DNA from: JADJXV01 sp046328995 | GTDB taxonomy: Bacteria; Bacteroidota; Ignavibacteria; Kapaibacteriales; UBA961 | Direction: 5' to 3' | Assembly: GCA_046328995.1 (NCBI GenBank) | Contig: JAXLVN010000004.1 | Location: 1 to 64,000 of the forward strand | Length of the DNA stretch: 64,000 nucleotides | In this document: positions 33,142 to 42,158 of the stretch, one piece after another | Layout: the number at the start of each line of letters is the position of its first letter | How positions within the stretch are numbered: the stretch's first letter is position 1 | Made by a program: the position numbers and the translations under genes | Notes under the pieces: generated by a model | The model's input: only the letters and a program-made list of their open reading frames with translations | Told to the model about the DNA's origin: nothing | The model's database searches: none

Positions 33142-35156
33142 CTCTCCAAGAAATATGTATTCATCATTCCTTTACCTTTGATGTCGATTTCGCCGCGTTT
33201 TACAAATTGTAGGGACAGGTCGTGAACTGTCCACGCGGTATCGGTTGTGGTATCGGGCGCGGGTGCGGTATCGGGCGCGGGTGCGGACAGGTCACGACCT
33301 GTCCCTACAACAGCATGCATAAATTCTTCGGATACATGGATTTTCCCCGCCTCGCCGTGCGATTCCATCCTACTCGCCGTATTCACCGCATCGCCATAAA
33401 TATCATACGCAAGTTTCCCTGTACCAATCAATCCCGCTGTAATTTCCCCGCAATGCAGACCAATTCTCAGGTGAAAAAGCGTGCCCGCCGGCAGGTATTT
33501 GCGGATGTCTTCGGGTAATTGTATATCCTCCATCATGTCTAATGCCATGCACGCAAGTCGTTCTGCGTGGTCGGGATACATCACCGGCGCGCCGCAGACT
33601 GCCATGTAACCGTCTCCAATGGTTTTGATGCGTTCGCAGCCGTATTGTGCGGCAATTGCATCAAATTCTTCAAAGATAAAATTCATAAATCCGAGCACGG
33701 CGGCAGGTGGCATGTGCGAGGAAATTTTCGTAAATCCTACGACGTCGGCAAAGAGAACCGACGCACTTTCGAAGTGGTCGGCGATGCGGGTTTCACCACG
33801 AATAACTCGATCGGCGATGGATTGCGGGAGGGTTTTGTGGAGGAGTTCTTCGGTCGCTTGCGCGCGGGCTCGCTCAATGGAAATGGTACGTTCTAATTCT
33901 ACGGTATGCGCTTTGCGTATTGCGCTCTCGGATTGAACTTCATCTTTTACGATATGGTATTGTGTGTTATGGTAAAAGGCTTCTTTCCAGCGTTCATGTT
34001 CAGCATAGAAATTCATCAGAATTTCGTGAATTTGATAGAGGATACTCTTATTATGTATTTCCGTTAATACCGCCACCGAGCGTAGCAGATGCTCTTCTGC
34101 GAGTGCAAGGTCATAGCCGCGATATTCTTTCTTGGAATACGCAATTCCAATGTTTGCAAGGTTGACACCCGAATCCTTGAGCGACCAAGGATCGTCGCAC
34201 AATGCAAGCCCCTGCTTTGCATACTGAATCACATGATCATAATCACCAAGTTCGAGATAGACATTTGCGATATTCATGGTGAGATCACGGATATTTTTTT
34301 TGTTGTGGGTTTCTTCGCTTATCGCAATTCCCTTGAGCATACATTCTAAAGCAAGCTGATTATTTCCAAGGAATGTATAGGTATTGCCAATCTCAACTAA
34401 GCATGACACAATGTGTGTCTTTGCATTGATGAACTCATAATATTCGAGCGCCTTTTTACAGTAGTGTAGTGCCTGTTCAGATTCACGAAGCTCGAAATAC
34501 ACGGTATTCATCCGTTGGTATATAAATGCCAAGGTCGTTTTGTATCCGCGCGGTTCGGCGATTGCCAAGGCATAGCCGAGATGTTCTAGAGCAGCCGTAA
34601 GATTATTTGACCATATATAGCAATTTGCGATAACAGAGTATGTATCTCCAAGGGCAAACATATCATTGAGTTGCTCAAATGTTTGGCGTGACGCGGCAAG
34701 GTCTCGCAGGGCTTGCTCTGCCATTCCTTTTTGTATCAATATCCATGCTCTGATGACATGCACGCGAGCAATGCCCCATGAATACTCAATGTTCATACTC
34801 AGTGCCAGTGCCTCGTCGAGTAATGCGTCGGCTGTGTTGTTGTCGGGTACTTCGCGGTAATTCCATGCATTCCGTAGTATTGCCTGTATATACAGCTGTT
34901 CGTCGTGAAGCGATGTAGCGAGCTTACGGGCAGTCTCACCGTAGGCAATTGCAGCATCCATCATACCACGCTGACCATTACTACGGCTCAGCCACAGATT
35001 AGCCAGGCAATGAATTCTCAGGAGTTCAGATGCATTGATATCACTATCCTTCACCGCCAGCAGCGTTTCGCACAGCGCTTCCAATTCGTCAAAATCGCCA
35101 TGTTCGTCTGCATAGGTTGCCTGCAGGAGTATTGTTTCACGTTCATCGTGTGTCAT
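33138..35156 (-). CDS. TPR-class III adenylate cyclase
   Basis: 672 residues, about eight irregular TPRs at 40-390 (ALEHLGYALAIAEPRGYKT, ALHYCKKALEYYEFINAKT). Transducer LLHKTLPQSIADRVI. The cyclase at about 465-672 belongs to the FLNYVF-like group (AVLGFMNFIFEEFDAIAAQYG) and has AYDIYGDAVN where most have YDLWGDAVN. Catalytic set: D471, K511, D515, D585, N592, R596. The loop has the longest family C insert (GTGRDLSAPAPDTAPAPDTT). It starts by ATGA overlap with the split cyclase upstream and ends by ATGA overlap with the nuclease gene. Confidence 0.92.
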   Translation of the reverse strand: MTHDERETILLQATYADEHGDFDELEALCETLLAVKDSDINASELLRIHCLANLWLSRSNGQRGMMDAAIAYGETARKLATSLHDEQLYIQAILRNAWNYREVPDNNTADALLDEALALSMNIEYSWGIARVHVIRAWILIQKGMAEQALRDLAASRQTFEQLNDMFALGDTYSVIANCYIWSNNLTAALEHLGYALAIAEPRGYKTTLAFIYQRMNTVYFELRESEQALHYCKKALEYYEFINAKTHIVSCLVEIGNTYTFLGNNQLALECMLKGIAISEETHNKKNIRDLTMNIANVYLELGDYDHVIQYAKQGLALCDDPWSLKDSGVNLANIGIAYSKKEYRGYDLALAEEHLLRSVAVLTEIHNKSILYQIHEILMNFYAEHERWKEAFYHNTQYHIVKDEVQSESAIRKAHTVELERTISIERARAQATEELLHKTLPQSIADRVIRGETRIADHFESASVLFADVVGFTKISSHMPPAAVLGFMNFIFEEFDAIAAQYGCERIKTIGDGYMAVCGAPVMYPDHAERLACMALDMMEDIQLPEDIRKYLPAGTLFHLRIGLHCGEITAGLIGTGKLAYDIYGDAVNTASRMESHGEAGKIHVSEEFMHAVVGTGRDLSAPAPDTAPAPDTTTDTAWTVHDLSLQFVKRGEIDIKGKGMMNTYFLER
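33209..33308. repeat. Palindrome family C pair with duplicated spacer unit, in frame
   Basis: 100 bp. As at 29,832, but an 18-bp unit (GGTATCGGGCGCGGGTGC) is present twice, adding six codons (PDTAPA). The left palindrome has one change (GTGAACTGTCC). Confidence 0.88.
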
Positions 35157-36379
35157 AGTTTTTCCAGAAAATATGTTTTCATTGTTCCTTTGCCTTTGAT
35201 GTCGATTTCGCCGCGTTCAATGAAATGCAGAGACGCAATATTTTGCGTCTCTACGGCATGTTTGAATTCCTCTGACACATGTATTTTCCCCGCTTCGCCG
35301 TGCGATTCCATCCGGCTTGCCGTGTTTACCGCGTCGCCCCAGAGGTCGTAGGAGTATTTATTGTCGCCGATGATACCGGCGACCACACTTCCGACGTGCA
35401 GGCCAATTCTGCATCCTACGTTTATCGGTATCGAAAATCGCTGCTCGACCGAGATATTGTCGAGCATTTCGAGGGCTGCTCGTGCTGCGCGCTCTGCATG
35501 ATCTGCGCAGACAATCGGCGCGCCGCAGACGGCCATGTAGGCGTCGCCGATGGTCTTGATTTTCTCGAGTCCGTGTTTTTTGCAAATACTGTCAAAACGG
35601 GAAAAAATACTATCGAGAATGTCGATTAATTCACGGGCAGGCAGTTTTGCTGAAATGAGCGTAAACCCAACGATATCAATAAAAAGCACGCTGACATGTT
35701 CGTACTGGTCGGCAATTTTTTTCTCTCCTTTGAGCAAGCGTTCCGTAATCGAAGTCGGAAGGATATTTGCCAGAATTTCAGTCGTTGCTCCGGCAAGCGC
35801 GCGCTCGACAGCAAGTGCTTTTTCACGTTCGTTTTCTTCGGCTTGCTTCTTAATTTCTTCGATGTGCACCTCGTCTTTAACGGCAATATGTTTCTTGAAA
35901 TACCGGAGCGCTTCACTGTCCCGATGGGCACGTTCATAGATATCTGCAAGGGATAAATACTGTCCTACGAGGAATGCTTTGGCGCCGATTTCATCACTTA
36001 TCGACACTGCTCTGAGTAACAATTCTTCTGCTTTTTCGGCATCATATCCATCGTATTCTTCGCTGGCGTAAATGCTGCCGATGTTTCCGGTCACGCGTGC
36101 AATTTCGGATTTTTCTCCACGCTCTTCGTGTGTGGCAAGTGCCCGGTAGAAATAATGCAATCCATTGTCGAAGTCTTTGAGTGAATGATAGACAATGCCA
36201 ATATTACCGGTAATGCGTGCAATTCCCGATGTATCATTGAGTTCTTCATACACAGCAAGCGCCTTGCCGTAGTATTCGAGCGCCGTGGTGTACTCTTCCA
36301 AAAATTGATACACCACACCGATATTACCGGTCAAGAGCGCCACCGATGACCTAGCACCGAGTTCTCCATGAACCGCCAC
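35153..36379 (-). CDS. TPR-class III adenylate cyclase, C-terminal part of a split gene
   Basis: 408 residues starting at GTG, immediately after an in-frame TAA. About three TPRs at 1-130, a coiled coil, transducer EILANILPTSITERLL, and the cyclase at about 229-408 of the IDLLD sub-type. Catalytic set: D235, K275, D279, D345, N352, R356, all intact. The frame and length continue those of 36,380-36,991 exactly, so the two once formed a 613-residue or so TPR-cyclase. The TAA-GTG arrangement could allow reinitiation, yielding a cyclase with a shortened sensor; that is an inference. The family B palindrome (ETQNIASLH) is in the loop. The ATGA overlap with the next gene is kept. Confidence 0.8.
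   Translation of the reverse strand: MAVHGELGARSSVALLTGNIGVVYQFLEEYTTALEYYGKALAVYEELNDTSGIARITGNIGIVYHSLKDFDNGLHYFYRALATHEERGEKSEIARVTGNIGSIYASEEYDGYDAEKAEELLLRAVSISDEIGAKAFLVGQYLSLADIYERAHRDSEALRYFKKHIAVKDEVHIEEIKKQAEENEREKALAVERALAGATTEILANILPTSITERLLKGEKKIADQYEHVSVLFIDIVGFTLISAKLPARELIDILDSIFSRFDSICKKHGLEKIKTIGDAYMAVCGAPIVCADHAERAARAALEMLDNISVEQRFSIPINVGCRIGLHVGSVVAGIIGDNKYSYDLWGDAVNTASRMESHGEAGKIHVSEEFKHAVETQNIASLHFIERGEIDIKGKGTMKTYFLEKL
35227..35254. repeat. 28-bp palindrome, family B, in frame
   Basis: One base change at the left end (GCAGAGACGCAA). It encodes ETQNIAS. Confidence 0.88.
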
Positions 36380-36991
36380 TTAGGTCGCAAAGTATTCGAG
36401 GGCTGTGTCGTATGAACCAAGATTGAGGTACACAGTACCGAGATTACCGGTGATATTTGCCTTGCCGGATGCATCGTCGAGCTCGTCGTACATCGCAAGT
36501 GCCCTGCCGAAGTACTCGAGCGCTTTATCGTAAATGCCAATGGAATTATACACCACCCCAATATTCCCAATGACTAGTGCAGCATGTGATATTTCGCCGA
36601 GCGTCTGATGCATTGCGAGCGATCGGGCAAAATAGGTGAGGGCTGTGTCGTATGCACCAACACTCCGGTGCACATTCCCGATGATATTCCATGCCTTCGC
36701 TGTGATTTCGGAGAAAGAGTATTCCTCGGCAATGGCGAGACTCCTTTCGGCAACCTTCAATGCTGCATCGAGATTACCACTTCTCGTCTTCGTATTGGCA
36801 AGCGCTAATAATGCCTTGGCACGCAAGTGAATACCTGCGTGCGAATCTTCGTGTGGGTGAGTGCCTGTCGCTCTGCTTTCATCAAGCGCTGCCAGCACTT
36901 CATCGATGCTTGCCTCGGCTTCGGCGAAATGTCCGGTTTTGGAATATGCTTCTGCATGCCGTATAGTGGCTTCGAGTTGTTCGTCGGTCAT
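36380..36991 (-). pseudogene. TPR part of a split TPR-cyclase gene
   Basis: 203 residues from the ATG at 36,991 (MTDEQLEATIRHAE), which overlaps the upstream stop by ATGA; an ATG at 37,003 would add four residues. It contains four TPRs and ends in ALEYFAT followed by TAA. In the siblings this position reads ALEYFxxALAxH. The next codons (GTG GCG GTT CAT) continue the same TPR, so three codons (expected R-A-L or similar) have become T-stop-V. More than one base must have changed relative to the sibling consensus, so a single sequencing error is a less simple explanation, though possible. Confidence 0.75.
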
Positions 36992-39033
36992 TGAGTGCTC
37001 CATGGTTCCAGAAAGTATGTTTTCATCATGCCCTTGCCTTTAATCTCGATGTCGCCACGCTCGACAAATTGGATCGACCGTAGGGACAGGTCGCGACCTG
37101 TCCCGGCGGGTGCGGGTGCGCTCGCGGGTGCGGACAGGTCACGACCTGTCCCTACGGCGAAGGCGCGCATAAATTCTTCGGATACATGGATTTTCCCCGG
37201 TTCGCCGTATGATTCCATCCGGCTTGCCGTGTTCACTGCGTCGCCCCATAAGTCGTACACAAATTTATTTTCTCCAACAACACCGGCAGCGACCGGACCG
37301 CAATGTAAACCAATACGTACGTTGATTTCAGGGATGGATTCCATCCACGATGTATCACCATAATTATCAGGGAATGTAACAACAAGATGGTGCATCACAT
37401 CGAGCAATTGCAGTGCAGCATGAGCGGCACGTCGTGCATGGTCGGCTTGAGGTATGGGCGCGCCGGCGACCGCCATATAGGCGTCACCGATGGTCTTGAT
37501 TTTCTCCAAGCCATACTCCCGCATTACTTCGTCGGCGGCCTTGAATATCGCATTGAGCAGATGCACCAACTGCTGCGCCGTGACAGTTGAGGCAAGGTGA
37601 GTAAAATCAACGATATCCATAAACATAACACTCACAGAATCGAAGTAGTCGGCAATAGGATTTTCACCGTTTATCAGGCGCACGGTGATTTCTTCGGGGA
37701 GAATATTATTGAGTATAGCTTCTCGTTCTTGCATCCGGGCGCGCTCTACAGAGTACGTGCGCTCGGTTTCCATGGCTTGTGCTTTCTTTTGCGCGTTCTG
37801 ACTCATCACTTCGTCCTTGACGGCGTGATAGAGCGTCTTGTAGCGAAACGCATCTTCCCACTGCTCATGATCAACATAAAAATTGGAAACTTCTTGATAT
37901 ACCTGATAGAGTATGTTCTTAAAGTCTAATTTTTCAAGAATTGCAATTGCGCGCAGCAGATATTCCTCTGCTAATGCGGGGTTGTAGCAGGGAGATGCTC
38001 TCCTTGAATACGCTATACCAATATTACATATGTTGATGGCTTCGTTTTTTTTATTCCCACCCTTTATGGTCATTTGGAGTGACCGCTGAGAATATTCGAG
38101 TGATAGTTCATAATCGCCCAGCTCAAGATAGCTATTAGCAATATTCATAATTATTACGGATGTATTCTCTTGATGCTGCTCTGCTTCACTCATGGCGAGT
38201 GCTTTTAGAAAATATTCAATTCCTTGGTGATACTCTCCCATTAAGGTATATAATCTGCCAATACCATCGAGAGTAGATGAAATATTAAGGGGGGATTTTG
38301 TCGCCGCTTCATGAATTTCCAAAGCGCCACGTAAGTAGTACAACGCCATCGGGTAATCTCCAAGATCGCCATAGGCATTCCCGAGAGCACCTTTTGTCGC
38401 CGCTATTACTCTTCTGAAGTTACGTGGCTCAGCCAGAACCAATGCTTTGCCTGCCGACTCAAAGGCAGCATCGAGTTTCCCGATACTCGCATAATTAAAT
38501 GCCATCGTAGCATATTCATCAGCCAGCCAGTATTCGTCCCCAATTTCTTGAAATAGTGCAATTGCACGTTCATGTAGTTCATGTCCTTCCGGTATGAAGC
38601 CGGTATTGAACAACATATATCCTTGCAAAGAAAGTGCACGCGCCTCGCCCCAGGTGAATCCGATTTCCCGCGACAGGAGTAGTATAACAGTTATGATTTT
38701 CTCCGCTTCCGGATAATTCTGTACTTGTCGGTAATTCCACGCTTTACGCACGAGTAGGCGTATTCGGAGTTCGGTATTATTGGTCATTTCTGCGATGGCT
38801 ATTCCCTTGTCGCTATAGGTATTTGCACTCTGAAACTCACCGCGCACTGCAGTTACGGTGGCCAGTAATTCATAGGCATGCAGTTGCAAACGTATGCGTT
38901 CATCAGACCCCACACCTGATGTATGCTCATCGTTGAGTAGTATCATCGCCAACGATTCGCAACGATCGAGGTCTGTATATCGGTCTGCTTGCTGTGCCTG
39001 CTCAAGGATGTCCTGTAGTTCATCACGTGTCAT
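36988..39033 (-). CDS. TPR-class III adenylate cyclase
   Basis: 681 residues (MTRDELQDILEQAQQAD). About seven irregular TPRs at 45-385. The coiled coil has ERTYSVERARMQEREAI, and the transducer is ILNNILPEEITVRL. The cyclase at about 467-681 is of the HLLNAIF type with a ten-residue insertion (DNYGDTSWMES) similar to the one at 16,776. The first metal motif is FMDIVDFT. Catalytic set: D473, K513, D517, D594, N601, R605. The loop has a shortened family C pair (GTGRDLSAPASAPAPAGTGR). The start and stop each overlap a neighbour by ATGA. The N-terminal TPR half resembles that of the gene at 33,138, whose cyclase domain is of another sub-type. Confidence 0.92.
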   Translation of the reverse strand: MTRDELQDILEQAQQADRYTDLDRCESLAMILLNDEHTSGVGSDERIRLQLHAYELLATVTAVRGEFQSANTYSDKGIAIAEMTNNTELRIRLLVRKAWNYRQVQNYPEAEKIITVILLLSREIGFTWGEARALSLQGYMLFNTGFIPEGHELHERAIALFQEIGDEYWLADEYATMAFNYASIGKLDAAFESAGKALVLAEPRNFRRVIAATKGALGNAYGDLGDYPMALYYLRGALEIHEAATKSPLNISSTLDGIGRLYTLMGEYHQGIEYFLKALAMSEAEQHQENTSVIIMNIANSYLELGDYELSLEYSQRSLQMTIKGGNKKNEAINICNIGIAYSRRASPCYNPALAEEYLLRAIAILEKLDFKNILYQVYQEVSNFYVDHEQWEDAFRYKTLYHAVKDEVMSQNAQKKAQAMETERTYSVERARMQEREAILNNILPEEITVRLINGENPIADYFDSVSVMFMDIVDFTHLASTVTAQQLVHLLNAIFKAADEVMREYGLEKIKTIGDAYMAVAGAPIPQADHARRAAHAALQLLDVMHHLVVTFPDNYGDTSWMESIPEINVRIGLHCGPVAAGVVGENKFVYDLWGDAVNTASRMESYGEPGKIHVSEEFMRAFAVGTGRDLSAPASAPAPAGTGRDLSLRSIQFVERGDIEIKGKGMMKTYFLEPWSTQ
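37080..37155. repeat. Palindrome family C pair, short spacer, in frame
   Basis: 76 bp: two GGGACAGGTC-type palindromes around a GCGGGTGC-repeat spacer, encoding GTGRDLSAPASAPAPAGTGR. Confidence 0.88.
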
Positions 39034-40850
39034 AGTTGTTTCTCCAGAAAGTATGTTTTCATCATGCCTTTGCCTTTGATGTCGATTTCACCGCGTTCAA
39101 TGAATCGTAGAGACGCAATATTTTGCGTCTCTACGGCGCGCATAAATTCCTCCGATACATGGATCTTATCTTCCTCGCCATGACTCTCCATCCTACTCGC
39201 CGTATTCACCGCATCGCCCCATAAATCATAGGAATATTTATTCTCACCAATGATACCTGCCACGACGCTGCCGGAATGAAGTCCAATTCTAAATCCTAAA
39301 TCAATGTTCACCGAAAAATCCCGCCCGATTGGAAAATCTTCGAGCATTTCAAGAGCAGCATACGCCACCTTTTCAGCATGATTGTCACAGCTCACCGGCG
39401 CGCCGCAGACGGCCATGTAGGCGTCGCCGATGGTCTTGATTTTCTCGAGTCCGTGATGCTTGCAAATGGTGTCGAACCGTGTAAAAATAATGTCGAGCAA
39501 GTCGATTAATTCACCGGCGGGGAGACTCGCCGAAATTTGCGTAAAACCCACAATATCAACAAATAACACGCTCACACTCTCATGTGAATCGGCGATTTTT
39601 TTCTCGCCCTGAAGCAAACGCTTGGTGATATTCGGCGGCAGAATATTGGCGAGTATAGTGTTCGTCGCCTGATGCTGCGCGCGCTCAACGGAGAGAGCTT
39701 TGTCGATATCATATTTTTGGGCTTTGAGCACCGCGTCGTCGTTCTGTACATCGTCTTTGAGCTTGTGATACAACGAGTTATAATGATACGCTTTCTCCCA
39801 TTGCAGCTCCGAACGGTAAAGGTCGGCAAGAAACAGACAGAAGCGATATTGGTGGCGTTTATGACCATTTTCTTCAAATGCGGCAATTGCTTTCAGGAGA
39901 TGTTCTTCCGCTTTCAGAACATCATACCCGCCGTATTGCTTTTCGGCGTAGAGTTCGCCAATGCTACCGATTAAAAACGGTTCGGGTCCATTGCCTTCAC
40001 TTTCATTGGATATCAATACTTTGCCGTAATATTCCATAGCGGTGTCGTACATGCCGAGATCTTTATAAACGAGCCCAATATTGGCATGAAAAAGATCGAT
40101 ATAGCCGGTATTGGAAAGCTTAAGAGCGACAACTAATCCCTGGGAATAATATTCGAGTGCCTTATCGAGCATGCCGAGGTAATAATAGGCAACGCCCACG
40201 CCATTAAGTGCGTCTAATGTTCCGGATTTATCATAAATTTGTTCGTATATTTTCAACGACTGCATGAAAAATTCTACTGCTTTATCATGAAGATTCAACG
40301 AGCCATACACCGTGCCTATCACCCCAAGAGTAATTGCAATACTGAGCGTATCGCCTACTTCTTCAAGGATGCTTATTGCGTGTGTCAGATATTCTATTGA
40401 ACGTGAAAAATCGGCGAGTTGGGAATACACAGCACCGATATTACTTAAATTTCGGGCCATTCCACCCCGATTACCGAGTGCTTCATGTAATCCTACCGCG
40501 CGTGTCATGTATTCAATCGCGCGAAGGTAATCATCCTGCCACCGGTAAATTGACCCTACCAATCCCGTCGCTCGTGCTTCGATATCGGGATAGTTATACT
40601 CCTTAGCGGCAGTTAATCCCGATAGTGCATATCCCAATGCTACTTCATCAGTCTTCCCCTGTCGCATGAGTGCATCACCGAGCACGACATGGGTCAGAGC
40701 GCGGATTTCCCGAATTTCTGCTGTGTCCTCAGCCGGTGCAATTGCCTCAAGAATAGACAGGCAAATTTTCTCGGCTGCCGGGTAGTCAAAGCGACGTAAA
40801 CTTTCGTCTTCAGCAGAATTGAGGAGTATTTTAAGTTCTTCAATTGTCAT
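39030..40850 (-). CDS. TPR-class III adenylate cyclase
   Basis: 606 residues (MTIEELKILLNSAEDE). About seven TPRs at 50-320 (AIEYMTRAVGLHEAL, AVEFFMQSLKIYEQI, ALEYYSQGLVVALKL). Transducer ILANILPPNITKRL. The cyclase at about 426-606 is of the IDLLD sub-type. Catalytic set: D432, K472, D476, D542, N549, R553. The segment ESHGEEDKIHVSEEFMRAVE (Glu-Glu-Asp in place of Glu-Ala-Gly) is shared with 44,113 and, in part, 50,427. The family B palindrome encodes ETQNIASLR. Four bases separate its start from the stop of the cyclase fragment upstream, and its TGA overlaps the next start by ATGA. Confidence 0.93.
   Translation of the reverse strand: MTIEELKILLNSAEDESLRRFDYPAAEKICLSILEAIAPAEDTAEIREIRALTHVVLGDALMRQGKTDEVALGYALSGLTAAKEYNYPDIEARATGLVGSIYRWQDDYLRAIEYMTRAVGLHEALGNRGGMARNLSNIGAVYSQLADFSRSIEYLTHAISILEEVGDTLSIAITLGVIGTVYGSLNLHDKAVEFFMQSLKIYEQIYDKSGTLDALNGVGVAYYYLGMLDKALEYYSQGLVVALKLSNTGYIDLFHANIGLVYKDLGMYDTAMEYYGKVLISNESEGNGPEPFLIGSIGELYAEKQYGGYDVLKAEEHLLKAIAAFEENGHKRHQYRFCLFLADLYRSELQWEKAYHYNSLYHKLKDDVQNDDAVLKAQKYDIDKALSVERAQHQATNTILANILPPNITKRLLQGEKKIADSHESVSVLFVDIVGFTQISASLPAGELIDLLDIIFTRFDTICKHHGLEKIKTIGDAYMAVCGAPVSCDNHAEKVAYAALEMLEDFPIGRDFSVNIDLGFRIGLHSGSVVAGIIGENKYSYDLWGDAVNTASRMESHGEEDKIHVSEEFMRAVETQNIASLRFIERGEIDIKGKGMMKTYFLEKQL
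39107..39134. repeat. 28-bp palindrome, family B, in frame
   Basis: GTAGAGACGCAA arms with TATT centre. It encodes ETQNIAS. Confidence 0.9.
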
Positions 40851-40854
40851 AATA

Positions 40855-41139
40855 TTAGTGTAATTTTTCTATAGAATATGTTTTCATGAGGCCCTTGCTT
40901 TTGATGTCGATTTCGCCACGAGGGATGAACTGTAGAGCCGTTGCAAGCAACGTCTCTACGGCGTATTTGAATTGTTCGGTGACGTGGATTTTCCCCGGTT
41001 CGCCGTGGGATTCCATGTGTGCTGCCCGTACGTACTGCATCCGAGGGGAACCATCATAGACAAAGTGCTTCTCGGCGATACCTCCTCTCGAAACCTGATT
41101 CATCCGTAGTGCACTTCTATATTTGATAAAATTCTTCAT
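40855..41139 (-). pseudogene. Decayed cyclase C-terminal fragment behind a nuclease gene
   Basis: 94 codons. After about 20 unrelated residues it reads GGIAEKHFVYD, then a damaged SPRMQYVRAAHMESHGEPGK (the YDLWGDAVNTASR segment is lost), then KIHVTEQFKYAVE and PRGEIDIKSKGLMKTYSIEK. The catalytic Asn/Arg context is destroyed, so no activity is expected. The loop palindrome is decayed. The start overlaps the nuclease stop by ATGA, and the frame is still open, which suggests recent truncation or tolerated translation as part of the operon. Confidence 0.85.
40932..40959. repeat. Decayed family A palindrome in a cyclase fragment
   Basis: GTAGAGCCGTTGCAAGCAAC then GTCTCTAC: two changes from the family A consensus. 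It encodes ETLLATA. Confidence 0.8.
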
Positions 41140-42158
41140 AGGCCTTCATCATCTCTGAAGATGGAGAGTTTTTCGGCTATTTCCTCGGGCGACGGGAGCA
41201 GCCCACGAAGATGCTCGGGTAACTCATTTGTTGTAGAATACGTTGCTACGCCAATCGGTTCATTGACATTCCGCAGGGTGTATTCGACAAAGGCACGGTT
41301 TTTCTCACGGCAAATGATGATGCCGATGGAAGTATTTTCATCCGGAAGCTTGACGCGGTCATTAAGCACTGACAAATAAAACTGCATTTTCCCGGCATAT
41401 TCCGGCTTGAAGGCACCGGTTTTGAGTTCGATTGCTACCAGCGAACGTAAAGCGCGGTGATACAGCAAAAGGTCAATGAAAAATTCTTCGCCTTCGATTT
41501 CTAGGCGAAATTGCTGCCCGACAAAGGTGAAATATCCGCCCATTTCCGCCAAAAAACGCTGAATTTGCGCCACAAGCCGGTGCTCTAATTCCCGCTCGGA
41601 ATAATCGCCTTCGAGTTCGAGGAAGTCGAACGTGTATTCATCTTTCACGGTAAACACCGATTGCTTTTGCTGGGACTCGCCCAGAGTTGTGGTAAAATTT
41701 GTTTGACTCATCAGGAATTTCTGATACGATTTCGTGCGAAGATTATCCTGCAGCGTCCGTTTCGACCAGCCAAATTTCGCGGTCGCTTTCAGATAATACT
41801 CACGTTCGAGATCGTCTGAACATCTCTCTACAATCAACATGTTATGCGACCATGATATTTCTCGCACCAGTGGTGCGAGTTTTTCATTTGCAGCATACTG
41901 CAGATAAAAATTCTTCATTCGCCAGATATTTGCTGCCGAAAAGCCCTTAATCCCCGGAAATTCCTGCTGAATATCTTTTGCCAGCGTTTCGACCACGGCC
42001 GCGCCCCAGCCATTGCGGGTTTGGCGATCGGCGATTGCCTGTCCTATATCCCAATACATCCTCACCAATTCTGCATTCGCCGCCCGGAGTGCGTTGTACT
42101 GCGCAGCACGGATGCGCTGCTTAATATCACTGAAAAATGATCGGTATAATTCGTTCAT
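41136..42158 (-). CDS. DUF1016/YhcG-type PD-(D/E)XK nuclease (second copy)
   Basis: 340 residues. N-terminal DUF1016 domain (MYWDIGQAIADRQ, AANIWRMKNFYLQYA, SWSHNMLIVERCSDDLEREYY). C-terminal nuclease domain with D229 (FFIDLLLYHRAL) and E244-x-K246 (AIELKTGAF), and an upstream Glu-rich helix (YSERELEHRL). It is only distantly similar to the protein at 32,086, so the two are separate arrivals rather than a recent duplication. Both ends overlap cyclase reading frames by ATGA (42,155-42,158 and 41,136-41,139), and the downstream partner is a truncated cyclase. The substrate is unknown. Confidence 0.88.
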   Translation of the reverse strand: MNELYRSFFSDIKQRIRAAQYNALRAANAELVRMYWDIGQAIADRQTRNGWGAAVVETLAKDIQQEFPGIKGFSAANIWRMKNFYLQYAANEKLAPLVREISWSHNMLIVERCSDDLEREYYLKATAKFGWSKRTLQDNLRTKSYQKFLMSQTNFTTTLGESQQKQSVFTVKDEYTFDFLELEGDYSERELEHRLVAQIQRFLAEMGGYFTFVGQQFRLEIEGEEFFIDLLLYHRALRSLVAIELKTGAFKPEYAGKMQFYLSVLNDRVKLPDENTSIGIIICREKNRAFVEYTLRNVNEPIGVATYSTTNELPEHLRGLLPSPEEIAEKLSIFRDDEGL

